64,000 bases of DNA from Cruorifilaria tuberocauda (GCA_013365365.1 JABVXU010000011.1:248001-312000); one strand, 5' to 3'. Shown: positions 38,801-53,051, numbered from the stretch's first letter. Translations and numbers: made by a program. Notes: a model not told the origin generated them from the letters alone.

Positions 38801-41800
38801 AGAAATGAATTCCGCTTCAAAAACGATATTTTTCACATTTTTGATTACCCCTGTTTCGTAATATTCCACCTTTCTGCGGGTGTAACTTTCCAGAAAATCC
38901 AAGTTTGCCACTGTCCCGGTTAAGACTAAATTATAGCATTCCAATGATAATTCATCGTTTGTGCAGGTTCCGAGGATTTCACCGCTGATATGGCAAGCTC
39001 CATCTCTAATTTTTAAGAAAATTTTGTGTTCGACGAATATTCTTCCTTGCAAATAGCAGCTGTCTGCATAAATGGATACCGTTTTCAGGTTAGAATCAGA
39101 TGACGACAAACTAAGCGCACCATCTGAAGCTATCGTTACAGCCGTACCCATAAATTCAGTAACACGGATATCACGGATCGTCAAAGTAACCGAATCACCA
39201 CCTATATTACATGACTTCCTACAACACAATATCCCAGCACCAACTATTTTAACTTGCCGAATTCTCGTATCGATAACGATCGATTCGCAGAACAATTCAC
39301 CGTCGATAATTACAGTAAGATATTTACAGCTTCCCGTAATTCGTAATTGATTAGCGAATATCGAAGCACTATTTTTCACTACAAATTCTGTAACATAAGC
39401 TGCGCCAAGAGTTAGCTCCAACAGATTGAGGATCACACGACATCTGAAAAGAATCGCATCTCGAGCTGAGAATCCGATGTTACTACTGCCATCTATGATG
39501 TCATCATCAATGAACAGTCGAGATCGAGCACTTATTCGAACTTGCTGTCCAGACTCATGTTGATTCAACGCCGTGCAAGCTTTCGATGTTGAAATTCCTC
39601 GACCTTCAATACGACCTCCCATACAGGTACGCTCATTACTTGCTGATAACAATTTCGGTTGTGTACCTTCCAATTGTGTCTGTCCAAATTCACTACGGAA
39701 ATTCGCTAGCCGTATATTCATCTTAACATTAGCAAAGATACGATTAGTATTTTGCAATTCGCCATTTCCATAAATTTCAATGCGATCAGCTGAAAATACG
39801 GCGTCATTCCGGAAGAAATTCTCCACCATTACAACTACTTCACGCATATGATTCTGTAGCCTGTCACCACTGGTTAATCGGCCGCGATTGACTAATCCAT
39901 CAGTGATAATATATACTTTTTCACCACTAAATCGAATTTGTCCTTCATGAAGCCATGTTGTGGCACATAAGATGCCTTCCGGAAATAAACCTTCGGGAGT
40001 GGAATCGATTAAGGAAGTTCGTTGGGTATGTAATGAATTGCATGATATTAGGGTACGATATGCAGCATCCTTTGATACAGAATTCATTCCGGAAAGCAAA
40101 GAATAGGATGATGTTGAGAATACAACAGCCAGAAAAGGTGCTATAACAGCTTCGGCCTTTAATTGTCCTTCGAGAACGAATGCAGGATATGAGTGAACTG
40201 CAACAGATGATATTTTTGATGAGGGTAAAGATGAAGGAGTTTCAGCATTCTCGGAACTTCGACCTTTCAGAATCAATGGCCCAGCGAGTACTTCAAGCTG
40301 TCCACCCATTGTTAATCTCGATTCATTCACATGCGGTACACAAATTTCAATTTGATTCACTCGAATATAACTGTCAAAACGAACTCTTTTCGCCAAATCC
40401 ATAATCAAGTAATTGGCCATGATTCGTCCCTGGCAACGTTCTTCTGACAGATCATAAACTACCACCGTAAAAGTATCCTTCACAAAAATGAGGGCATCTT
40501 CGGACTGTTCAAAACATGCAACATGCAGATGTAAGTTTCCATCAAGACACCACGATGAATCATTCCGAAATGTTCCCACTGCGACAGTTGCGCCTACCGT
40601 TATATTGACTCGTGCACCAGGTGCAGTTATCATGTCATTACGTACATAGCCTAATAAATTCTCCAATGATAAATGCCCAGCAATAGTACATTGGCCTTCA
40701 GCTATTAGTTTTAACAAATTGGCGCTAAATTTTGAGGAAGCGTAGAAATTTGCTGATCCCTTCAGGATAATTTTGATTGCTTCCTTAATTTTCCACGAGC
40801 CACAATTACTAAATGATAGCGCTTCAATAGTTGTTGTTTCCTCAACAAACACTCTCCCGGTATGTAAAGTGAACAAATCACCTCGGATTATTAACGATAT
40901 GAAACGAGTTTGCCAAGTTCCTAAAAAGGCCAAAGTGTAACATTGGGATATATTTCTTGCAATGATAAAAATTTTGACTGTATATAAAAAATCAAATCAA
41001 TAAATAAAAATTTACCCGTTTTTTGTCTTTCAAAATGATTTTACTAATGCAATTAGTGAAGAGAATCAAATTTCAAAAATCTTTAAGATATTTATTTAAA
41101 ATTATGAACGTATCAAAATAAATTCATATTTAAATTATTTAAAATTTTCTGAAATGATAAAGGCGGAAAAATATCAACAATATTTCCTCCGAAATATATT
41201 CATTAATCGTTCCATGATTACAACATATTCAGTCGTCAGTTCTACTTGTTATTCATGAAACTGGAATAGATTTACCGGAAATGTAACAACATTCACTGAT
41301 TGTTCCCTCAAAAAAATCAACTTCCATATATGATTCTTCCAAAAATGTAGCCGATTTAACGTCTAAACTGAATTGCTCACCCACTGTCCAAATTCCAGCG
41401 ACACAAAAAGCAGAAGAAACCACCTAAATAAACGGTTAGCGATGATTTGTCGCACCAGCAATTTGAAATTTCAATAATGTCGCAGTTTAGATAAGCTTGC
41501 AAATTTCTATGTGTAAATTTTATCATTACTGTTCAGATGTTAGACTTTAAGTTTGAACAACCGGAAAGTAATCATAAAATTTCTTAGGATAATCAAAGTA
41601 AACCTCGTAATTCGTTCCGATTAGAAACTATAAATAGAAGATTTTGAAAAATTGAATGAGCGTTTTAAAATATTCCTTAAATTATTCATAAACATTTCTC
41701 AGTGATTTTTTTAAAATGTTTCATTACAAATTGAAACTACAAAGATTTACTAACTATTTCATTTACGATGGAACAAAGCAAGCATAAATAACTCAAACAA

Positions 41801-44800
41801 TAATATTGTATTAAGAAGTATGAAATATGAATTAATCGGTATTAATTAATCCGGAATGTACGAAAGTTTTTCGTTTCTTATTATAATTATTAAATAAAAA
41901 CGAAATTGCAATAAAAAACTTACCTTGACACACTGTTCTTGGCTGATTATGGCTTCTTCAGTAGTGGCCATATTACCTCCACATGCTACATCCAAGTTTA
42001 CGTGCTTTACCTGTCCTTAAAACGCATAAAATACAGGAAGCTCAAATTTCTAATCCTAAAAGTTTTCGAATGCAGAAGTAAAATTCAATAAATTAACATA
42101 GGATTAATTCGTCTTTTTACACACATTTCGATAACTCTAATTATGCTTAAATTAAAGGAATGGCCTCGAAAACTATCTACCTTCGATAATCAAATCATGG
42201 CCCACCGTAACTGTAACCGAACCGCCGCTCCAAATTGATTTTGCTTCGCATTTTGCATTTCCACAAACTGTCAACGTCAATGTACTACTTCGAAACTGTG
42301 CACAGTCGGCACAATCTCTTCCAATCTTTCATTAAATTTAATAATAAAAAGATTATCTCAGAGAACAGTTTCACTCTCAAAATTTTCATCTCGATAGACA
42401 GTAAGCTTAATCCTATTAACAATAAAGCATAACTCAAAATCTCACTGATGTCAGAACTACAGTTATTTATTATAATTAATTATAAATTATTAATTTATTG
42501 GAAAAATGAATGTATCAAATAGCAAAAGGAGAAAAGAGTGAAAAAAGTTAAATCGAAAATGCAAAAATCTCTAGATTGAATCGATAAACAAAACTATGAA
42601 TTTTTGTCATTTTTTTAAAAATTCAGTCAAATATTTCGTATTTCAATAGGATAAGTTATGAGAAAAAACTTGATGAAAAAATATGAATTAGGAGATAAGC
42701 GATAATCAAAGATGGAAATAATTCTTAGTAATAATCCTGATAAAATTACGAAAAGATATTTCATTTCACAGCAATGACGTATATCTGACTAATTTTTAGA
42801 ACGATTTTAATTTGATTGCTGAATGTTACAAATTTGTTTGATCCTTTAATGTAACTTTAATACAATCAATTTTTTCTTCGTACTAATGGTATTTATGAAC
42901 GATGCGAATTTTATAAAATTTTTAATGATTTCTATCAATTAGTTAATCTTAGTATAATCACTGACAACTATATTCATTATCAATTGCCATACGATTTTCT
43001 TATGCTCTCAGCAATTTTCAATATTCAAACGAAATCGTTTGATTATTAAATTTTTATTCATTCAGAAATTATTCCTTCTAATACGGTTAGTTTCATTTTT
43101 GTCAATTATCGTCATTATATCTACCTTAGCGTTAATACTGTTAGAAGTGATAATTCCACGTTTCCAATCATGCGTGCTGATGAGAGCTTGTATTAACGTT
43201 ATCTTCTCACGCATTTCATTACGCCTTTCAGATGCCTGCACAGCCTTATACTTCCTAACAGCTATCTTTCTTGGAGTATCATCATCGGTACTGTTTATCT
43301 AAAAAACAATCACAAGTGAAAATTTAACAGCAAACATTAATTTCAATTTTCAACATGAAAATAGACCTTAATAGAATCATTTAAATCCACGCCATCTTCC
43401 AATAATTGAGCGACCGTATCTGGTTTTTCGTATAAAATCGCAGAACTAAGAGTACTGCTTGTTGGCAATGAATCGGAAGCTTCACTGCTAATTCCTTTGA
43501 TTTGTTTTAAAGCTGCGTATCTGAAATGAATTGAAAGATAAGATAAAGTACTACGTAAAATCAATGACATAATCATAATTTGTTCATCAGTAATTATAAA
43601 ATGATTTTGTTGTATACTTAATGAAAACTAATCAACTTCATATCAACATTAATTGATCGGAAAAAATTTTCAAAAAGTCAGAAATCAGGAGAGGAGAGAA
43701 GTAAGTGATTATATGAATACTATAATTGTTTAATTATGAATTACTAAAGTGATTTAAAATTTCAAATGAAAATGTACCCTCTGGAAGCGCTATCAATTCG
43801 GCTATCTTGCAGTGACAAGACACTTCCATCTACGTGAAATTCCATTTCGCTCTGCGAGGCAATGGAACCAAAATTGGCTAAACAACCGGTCAGACGGAAG
43901 TGAAGAACATTTACGAGATTTTCTGATAACTTGGAAATCTGAAAATTTGGCATAAAAAAGAAATCTGATAACTGATTAATTCATTCAGTTAACTAAATAT
44001 TTTCTCATTTATTAATATTATTATTTACTGTTTACATATTTGTCGAATAAGTAAAAGATTTCGCTTTTTCTATGCAAGAAAACGGTATGGTTAAAAAAGA
44101 CGCTAATTAATTAGTTTGTCTAAGTCTACCATTCACTTAGTATGGACTGTTTTATCTGTTAATTTCTTATCTGCTAAATATTTATCTCTTAATTAACCAT
44201 TTCTTTTTATCCCAGCATCATAATTTACCATTCATTTTTAATTTTCACAATGTTTACAAACTTACTTCTTTAGAATTCATCTGTCTTTTCTTCTTCATAT
44301 TTGTGGTAATTTTTCTATTAACAATTCTTTTATGGCTAATTTACTAACCTTAAATTGCCTTTATCACTCACTTCTTGTTCATATCAATTAATCACAAAAG
44401 AACATGAAATTACAGATTTATCGGTAGATGAACGAGTTGTCCCGATCGTACCGTCGACACCAATGTGCAACAACGCAGAATCGATGAACACGAACAGTCT
44501 GGATGGCATTTCGTCCGAGCGACAAATCCGACCATCGATTTGAACACGCCGTGATATCATCTGAAAATGAAGACGGATATGCTAATGGATGGATATATCA
44601 GACTATCTACAGTAATTAGAAGTTTTGAATACTTACGATATAAACGATTTCAGGTAATATGAACAAACCCGTAATTTTGAACATGTAAACAAAGCTTCCG
44701 GTTTAATGAAAATATGCTGAGCTTTAAGGTTAATACTACGTGCAGACAATTTCGAATTGGTATGCAATGCTCCAACCGTTGATTCAAATGTTACTTTAAT

Positions 44801-46795
44801 GGCTTTGATACGACCGGTTACCTGAAAAAATGATATATTTTGAATTGTTCATCTTCAAGTATAGGTAAGTGATGCGAGCAGTCAAAATATGAATTATGAG
44901 GCTGAATATACTTCAACAATTCATCATTTCTCATTTGCAACTATCTGTTTCCGTTTTTCATTAAATATGAAACAGTTCCTTCTATCATACAGAATCTGAG
45001 TCAAACTTGCTTCCCTCAATAATAATGTTTTCGAGGATTCAACATCTCTAAATGCTGCCCATTAATCGATTAATGAGTGTACTATAAATGATTAGCTTGA
45101 CTGTTGGTATTATCTGATAATCCCAGTGATAAATGATAAAATTTTCCTTGAATTCTAGATAGATGACTTTGAGAAGTATTCTTCCACTTTCTATTTCACA
45201 TATGGAATTAATATGATTTAAAATCCTGAATATGATATCTTCAGGATTTTAAAAATTTCATTTCTTCAAATAAATCTGTAAATGCATGATAAATTTTCCG
45301 TGAATTTCAGCATTATTTTACATACCTCAAGATTTGGGCCTGCAACACCTATGTGACTTAATTGGGTACTGATATCACGAACACATGTTCGGATGTCACG
45401 TTCATGTGTCAGAGCATTGACGTAAACACATATATCCGGTTTCCGTTCCATCTAAAAAGAAATCTTTGAATGAATGGTTGAGAGAGGAGCGAGAAATTGC
45501 TGAAAGTTCAAAAAAAGCAAAATTCAAATTTATTTAACATTAACTTATTTGACTTCAAGCTTACCACATGCTGAACGGTAATTTTATATTGCTGTTCTAA
45601 TCGTCGAACAACAATTGTTATACCGCCGATCATTTGTACACGTATCGGCGGCCATTTAGTTGATTGATCGTATGGTACTGTCACCTATATGCCATCATAG
45701 ATAATTAAGATTCCTAACTTCAGGTAAAATTTCAATAATTATTGAAATTTTGTTTGGACAATATGAATGAAACAACAGAAACCTGTGCGTTACGTAACTT
45801 TTCGAATAATTGTATGCGAGGCTTTCGTCCTTTTTCCACCTTTAAGTAAAACTTTCCAGCATCACTTGTAACCATCTGTAATGAAACTTACAGTTAAAAT
45901 TTTTTCCAGAAAACAAAATTATTTGAAGTATACAAAATGTGCATGCTATCAAATGCAAGAAGCAAAAGAAAGAGAAACAATTATGAATAGTACAACTATT
46001 TCAGAAGGTTATGATTAATAGTTTGCAATTATTTTCTGCTAGCATTATACGATCGCAATTTCGTCTCCAATAATGAATTCTTGAACAAATTTTGTCGACA
46101 TTTCCAAATTTAATTTGGATATAACTTCGAGGAATTATATAATTTATAGTAAATTATAATATTTGTAAATTGCGAAGAATAAAACAAGAAAAATGGAATT
46201 GTAATGAATTTGTCACATATCCTTGCAATTTTAATGATAATAAAAAGAGAGAGATTATTTTTCTTTATCAACAATTGATTTTCAGTCTTCAACTTTGATA
46301 TGAAGTAAAAATTAATCGGATCAAAAAAGTTTAAAATCACTTTAAAAAATAAAACAAATTTTATCGCTCTCAATGCGGTCAAAAACTAAAAGTGCTCCAA
46401 AGAATTAAGCAAATTTATATAACTGCTATGAAATTTGTTAACTGAATTTGAAACAACTTTGTTAACGAATTAAGTACGAATCTAAATTCGTTATCTAAAC
46501 AAACGAAAAATATTAATATAATAGCTGAAGATTATTTACAGGAAAAAAGAATGAAATGATGACTGTTTTGTCGGAATAAAGATATCTCTTTGACAGAACG
46601 AGATTCCAACTTATCAGATCATAAACTCAGTGATAGCAGAATTAGTTCAGGAAGAAACAGGTTGTAATAGAAAATCCGATCTGTCCAGCAGTTATCGAGC
46701 CAACTGAGGAAACCTGACACAGCAATGTCAGGCAAATATAAATTTATGCTTCAGACAACCTTTTCCTTAATTGCTTCCTTAACTTCTGCTGACAT
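35811..46795 (-). CDS. Giant beta-solenoid-like protein with ankyrin-like insert
   Basis: Seventeen exons join in phase: 46795-46760 (ATG), 45875-45783, 45684-45565, 45451-45326, 44821-44669, 44560-44414, 43938-43778, 43520-43367, 43298-43125, 42325-42181, 42015-41924, 41423-41276, 40920-37833, 37606-37430, 37300-37193, 36830-36629 and 36044-35811 (TGA). The total is 5358 bases, 1785 residues. Residues about 84-280 and 390-1440 consist of loosely repeated beta-rich units with Gly turns and alternating aliphatic residues (for example LSARSINLKAQHIFIKPEAL, LIIEGQVKHVNLDVACGG, ILFDGEVRGPARLELNGSEI), like right-handed beta-helix or haemagglutinin-type repeats. Residues about 300-365 resemble one to two ankyrin repeats (AILYEKPDTVAQLLEDGVDL, DDDTPRKIAVRKYKAV). 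The C-terminal ~240 residues are charged and probably disordered. There is no signal peptide, so an intracellular location is likely. Function is unknown; the repeat assignment is pattern-based. Confidence 0.83.
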
Positions 46796-46797
46796 CT
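46796..46797 (-). promoter_or_regulatory. Possible trans-splice acceptor abutting the giant gene's ATG
   Basis: On the minus strand the sequence reads ACTTCAAG immediately before the ATG of the first exon. An acceptor touching the start codon is typical of nematode spliced-leader sites, but the polypyrimidine tract is weak. If the 12-codon first exon is wrong, translation could start at the ATG that opens the exon at 45875, also directly after a TTACAG acceptor. Confidence 0.3.
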
Positions 46798-48588
46798 TGA
46801 AGTTTCATGTAAACAAAACGACATTTCATAATAAATAAATGATACATTCTAATAAACTATCGTAGTATTAGTAATATTAAAATTACAATGATAAAAGATT
46901 GCTAGAGAGTTTTTGGAGATGAGGATGAAAACGGAAACCAAAGATAGTATTGAAGGAAACAAATAGATCAGAGAGGAATAGAAGGATGAAATGAAATGTC
47001 GTCGAAGATATTTTGAACTAAGTTAATTATGATATTCAATCATTACAAATATGTGTTCTGTAAACAGATGAAATAAACTAATCATGTTGTATAATCATTA
47101 TTTTCATTGATTTTTATATTGTTTATTATTTACATTATATTATGATAAATTATATAGACAAAAATAAGGCTTTAAGCTAAATTAAAGAAGCGTTTGAATT
47201 AAAATGAATGAAATATTTATTTAAAACAGAGAAAAAATTGTTAGCAATATTGAAAAGAACAATTTATATTCATGAAATCATTCATTTACTGAAAAGCTTT
47301 TAACAATAAAAGCAACCAAAAGAGAATAATAGTCGAAAATGAGCAAAACACGCTGAATATTTATCGGAAAACAAAAAAGAGGATGTTTATTTAGCAAAAC
47401 TCTTAGGGGAACAGGAAGAAAAGAAAAACTGCCTTCTCATTTTCCTGTTTTTCCAAGAAGAACAGTGATATCAGGTAATTTGCATATCACTTATCGATAT
47501 GATTCCATTCTCTAGGTTATCAAATAAAAAATGACACCTTATATTTTTCGAAATTGTAATGATGGCATTAATTCTTCACTTCTTATTGCAAATTTTTTCA
47601 GTGTCAATTTTTGGAAACAAAAATGTTGCAAAATTACCCTTACCCAAACAAACTTTACAAAAAGTTTTGTCAAATGTGTCATGACGACCACAATTATTTT
47701 TATTATTTAAAATGATTCAAATCACAAAAGATCATCATATCGGTATGATTTCATTCGCTAGATTATCAAATAAATAAATGATGTTTGCTGTCACTTTTAA
47801 ATTTTTTTAATTAGTTTAAATTTTGACAAAAAATTTGGGAGTATTTTTTAGGACATTCGGAACAGAACACTACTGGAAGTAATATGAGGAGAGAACGGTG
47901 ATTCTCGTATAATTTTCATTCCATTCCAACTTGACTGTTTTTCGTTTTTGTTTTCATTTCAATTTTATCTTGTTCCACTTTATAATTGTATATAAAAGTA
48001 AACGCTTTACGAAGGAATTAAAATGTTCTCGAAAAACGATGTCAAATAATTTGCGACATAAATATATCAAAAGAGGTTAATTTAAAATGACCTCATTAAT
48101 CAGATCCAATAATGATGTCTTAATCGCCTAAAGCTTTTCACTTCATTTCCACCTCTTTTCAAATATTTTTCACCGCTTTGATCAATGATTACAAAAAATT
48201 TTCAGTCTTGTTTAATTACAAAATAAAATTTGTAATATTAATATACTCCAACAGGTCAACAGGTTGACTAACAAGCAGTTAGATATTAGATTTTTTACTA
48301 ATGAAGAGAACTTACTGTATAAAGCAATTGGATTCTAAAAGAAATTTCAAATCATTCACTTTTAGCAATCATATATAATTATGAAATCATTATGAAACAC
48401 ATAAAATGATATCACCAGATCCAGAAATTTTTGCTAACATAGTAACGTTGATAACAATGATGATAATGGTGAGAGTAGCAGTAACAACAACAACCACAAT
48501 GACAATAGTAATGACAATATTTTCGAATAAATCATTCTTGAAAATGAATCGATCCAGGTTGTTCAACAACTGTTCAACAGAGCTCTCA

Positions 48589-48590
<2 letters not shown>

Positions 48591-48638
<48 letters not shown>
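48591..48638. repeat. (CT)n microsatellite
   Basis: About 45 bases of uninterrupted TC repeats with a short imperfect leader. Direct reading. Confidence 0.97.
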
Positions 48639-48642
<4 letters not shown>

Positions 48643-51600
48643 ATACTTTTCAAGGACCTTTAAAATGCTGTCAATTTTCTTTCATCTAAATGGATATTCT
48701 TAACATTTTCAGTAAATAATGAATTCAAATATTTTGAATGAAACAAATTTCAGAATTAGCAATGAAATGAATGAAAACGGAAAAGTCTTTTAAAGATTGA
48801 CACAAATGAAAACTTCGTCAATTCATGATAAGTTCATCAAATAATTCTATGTGTACAATTCGAAGAAATATTGGAAACTCTAAAAGAGAATGGTCAATTC
48901 ATGAAAATAAGTTTGGAAAAAAATTAATTGAATTAATCAAGTTCTGATAATCCACCAAATATATGATGTCATTAACTGACCTTAAGAATTTTCATTGATA
49001 CAAGAGTAAAAAGAATTTGAAACTAACATTTTGTTAAATTTTAACTTCAACTCAAAAACATATGAATTGATTTATTACTTGTTTACTTAACATGAGGAAA
49101 AAAACTGACTAGAATTGGTTTAAGATAATAAAAACTAAAAGAATGATAGCATTAATAATAGTTATATTAATATTCACTATTGCATAATAATAGCAGTGAA
49201 TATATTTTCCAAGATAATAACAATTTCTGTCAATAAATATTAGTCCTAACTTATTAAAACGAATGTATATCTACTCGAAAATGTTTTTTCGATAACACAC
49301 TGATAAATTTGATACCAATTTACTCTAATCATTACGGCGTAAACTTTGCTCATTGAAAAGGAAAAAGAACTGGTTTAAATTTCATTTGAATTTAATTCTT
49401 AAACTTTATTGTCTGAAATGAATAAAATTTTTTCTGCTGATCAGCTGTGATCGCATCTTAATTGTTCTATTTCAATCACCAACAATAATTGTTCTCTTTT
49501 TAAATCTTATACTAACTGTTCAAAGTAAAAAACTTTTCTTTTTTCTTCAAAGTATCAATTACTTCTCTCATAATGAATGTTAGGTAGAAAAGCAAAAAGA
49601 GATAACAATCACTTTTAAGGGAACTTTCGTTAGAAAGAGAAACATAAATTTCATAAAGATATTCGATTCTTAAGTTACATTTTTAATCTTAATCAATCAA
49701 TTAAGATAAAATAAAAAAACAGTTGCGCGTATCATATAGTGAAAGTGGAGAGTTAAAATTTTTACGATGTCCACAAAGCCGAGCTTCACGGGAAATTAAA
49801 AAAAAATGTTGATAAGGTTTCAAATTGATGAAAAGTCGAAAAAGGGAAAATATTGCACTAAAAAAGTTGAAAATAAAAAACGCAAATATCATATTCAAGA
49901 AAAGGGAAAGAGAAGAAGCTGAATTAGAAAAACCTTGCTATCATTTATACCAGTTATACCGTCCCTTTCAAATCAATAAAATGGTTTCAAGAGTGATGTT
50001 CGCTTGTTTAGAAAAATAGAATTAACTGATATTAGCAGAATAAACAGACTAAAGAAAAAACCACAGATGCCAAGCAATAATGGGAATGTGAGAGAAAGAA
50101 AATTTTTTTTTAAATTCTCAACAAATAATATTTTATTCAAATAAATTGGGTCGTCATGATAAAAGGAGGAAGAAAAGTGCGGCTTGGTTATGTGAATCAG
50201 TTGACTTCATGCATAGATTGAACATTGATATGATATTGAAATTTGTATGAAATAATATTAAGAGAGTGAGTACTGTTTTTTTCTTCTTTGAATTTTAAAA
50301 TTAACTTTTATTTCAGCAATAATGGCACAGCAAACATAAACCGATGGATTGATAGAACAGGTATGATCAACAGGTTTTCTTTCTCTTTTAATCATTTAAT
50401 TATTCTTTCTAGCTACTGTGGAGAGAATTTCAAAATTTTAATGTTCTCTTACTTTTTTGAATTTGCGAACGTTTTTCCGTCGCATTTTTTTCGTCGCGCC
50501 TTTTAAACAAATGGATTAATGAAAAGTTCGCTAGCAAAATTATTTGTTGAAATTTCATTAATGTTACTTTACACTTACTTTACAAAAAAGAAAAGCCAAA
50601 TGAGTGAAATTAAACATTAATTAATTGCATATTTGGAAGAGAAAGAAAACTTTGAAATAAAATTTCTTTTCTCGCTTTGATTCCTTTCTTTCTCATCTCT
50701 TCAATTGATGCTTATAACTTTTCCACTTCTCTACAAATATTTCTTTTCTCGTTAAATTTCGAAACTGATACATGAAAGTCAATTGCTAAATTAATGTAAT
50801 GTATTGCAGAATCTAACAATTAGCACTTTGCTTTATAGAAAACCAAACAAAAATAATAATACTTCCGAAAACTTTAATCAAAATTTCGATTCAAAATCAT
50901 TCAAGCGTGAGCAAATAGAGATATCAGATTTATTTTAGTTTAAGATTAAGCTTACAAGTTACCTACATAAAGTTATTCATCAAATCAAAATATCATCATG
51001 CATGAAGAATGCCAATTTTATTTTTGATGAAAATTCATCCCAGCAAAAGATTAGAATAAAAAATGAAATTATAGTTTAAAAATTCATAATTTGAATTTTT
51101 AAATTAAAATTCACAATTATTTTTGAACAAAGACACATGTTAATTTCCTGAATTTTCCAATTCTAACTGGTGAAAAGATAGTTGAAGGAATGAAATCTAA
51201 CCGTTGATAGTAGGAAAGATAGAATGAGAATTCATGCTGGACAGTTGGCTACTGCTGTGTCACCGGATTTCATTTTTAAGACCGAAACATTCATTGCTAC
51301 TCTATTACTGTAGTTAGAGTCTGTTTATCAACAATTAATAAAAAAAGTGAGTAACTTCAAGTAAAGATTAACAAAGGAAAGAGGTAAAGATAAGAATTGG
51401 TTGATTGAAGCAAGGAGAGAGGCTAGATGAAGGAGAATTGAAATGGACTTTTTGTTTTTTGCGTTTTGATTCCATTGTCCTCTACTGCATGGTAAATAAA
51501 TTTGATAAAAATTAAAATTAGCATAAGGAAAAATTGAGAAGGATGCATTTAACAAAGTGTTTATTTCATCTTACAATTCATATTTATTAATAATATTTTG

Positions 51601-52399
51601 TATGAAAAAATTATAAAAATGATAATGATAGATGTAATTATGAGAAAATAAGAAATTATCATTTACTGTTAGTAAAATTATGAATAAAATTAAATGAATA
51701 AGAGAGAGTTAATTTCACACCTCTCAAACTTCATCATATCACTTCATTTCCATTTTCCTTTCAAGGTAACGAAAAAATTGTTGAAAACATCGATCGGTTT
51801 ATGACAATATTTCCAAGGACAATTCGTTTTAATCCCAACACACAATTCATCAACAACCATTTTTATAAAAAGTGCATGAAAAAAAGGAAATTTCTGCAAA
51901 AAAATTATTCAGCGATGAAATTGGGAAATTTAAGGGAAATGCATAAATTATACATTTTCAACTGAAATATAAATAAAATAGAAAAAGAGAAGGAAAAAAG
52001 GTATTAGATAGTTATGGTTGAATGAATGCCAAGGATTTAAGTAAATGTTATCAATATGATACTGCTTATCATTAATAAGATTTTGTTTTTCTTTTAGAGA
52101 AAGAATTAATTAATCGGACAATTTATTTCTTACATTTAGATTTAACCTAAAATACTTTTTTCCTTCTAGGTGAAGGAAAAGCACAACTGTTATTAAATTT
52201 GAAAATTTCAATTTCTCAAGCTGAAATTGGGAACGATTCGAAAATCTTTCGCTTGCTTTTTTCTCACGTGTTTTCTTGAAATTAATTCTTTATCACTTAA
52301 TGAACAGTCTATTTACCTTAATGGTCAGATTAATGGTATAGGTTAATGGCATATGGCATAGGTAAAATATTAGATAAAATGAATAATTTCAAATATTGC

Positions 52400-52477
52400 A
52401 AAACATATGATGCGTAGGTAAACGTCAACGTATACGCTGACGTTGACGTTGACGTTTACCTACGCATTATATGTTTT
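52400..52477. repeat. Near-perfect inverted repeat, 32-bp arms and 14-base loop
   Basis: Left arm 52400-52431 and right arm 52446-52477 are reverse complements except for one position. The core ATGCGTAGGTAAACGTCAAC is perfect and far richer in CG than the surroundings. The transcript of either strand would fold into a long hairpin. It could be a tiny foldback element, a hairpin RNA precursor or a replication hotspot. Confidence 0.9.
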
Positions 52478-52524
52478 CATAAGAAACTGTACAATATATT
52501 TTCATAAGAAGCTGTACAATAACA
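52473..52524. repeat. Two tandem copies of a ~25-base unit
   Basis: The unit TTTTCATAAGAARCTGTACA occurs twice in direct succession, next to the inverted repeat, with one substitution between copies. Confidence 0.8.
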
Positions 52525-52874
52525 ACTAAAAGAAAACAATATTACTTAATTATTAACAATTTCTTGGTATGTATTGAATAGCCGAACAGTCTTCTCTTAA
52601 ATCTTCAGATCTTTTTTAGAGTAAAACGAAAAAATTCAATAGATTATCTCCGCGGAGACTAAAATGAAATAAGTAAATGAAAAAAAAATTCACAATATTC
52701 CAGAATTTCGCTTACCCATGGAAATAGAAATAGATAATGTTAATGATAAGAATTATGGATTGCATAGAGAACAAATACATAATGAAGCAAAAATTTCCTC
52801 AAAATATTTGAATCTCATGAAAAATAATTCGAAAGAAAATCGATGAAATCAATGAAGTAATCAGGAATGAAAAA

Positions 52875-53051
52875 GAACGGAACGGAACAGAAACGGAATT
52901 TGCGCTTCGACTACGAAAAAAATAATCGTAGGCAAAACGAAGGCATCAATTGTGCAGCAGGAAGACAAATAAGAGTGAGATGGAACGGAGCATTTCAAAC
53001 TACTCTATGTGAAAATGATGATGAAACGGAACGGAACGGAACGGAACGGAA
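52875..53051. repeat. Two clusters of GGAAC pentamers
   Basis: Clusters at 52875-52898 and 53024-53051 contain runs of ACGGA/GGAAC units. They keep a plus-strand frame open by chance of repeat unit and should not be read as a gene. Confidence 0.85.

Noticed and set aside
39072..40404. Several plus-strand open frames opposite the giant exon
   Set aside because: They are antisense shadows of a 1029-codon minus-strand exon whose ends match splice phase on both sides.
48406..48663. Plus-strand frame ending in Ser-Leu repeats
   Set aside because: The C-terminal third is a translated CT microsatellite.
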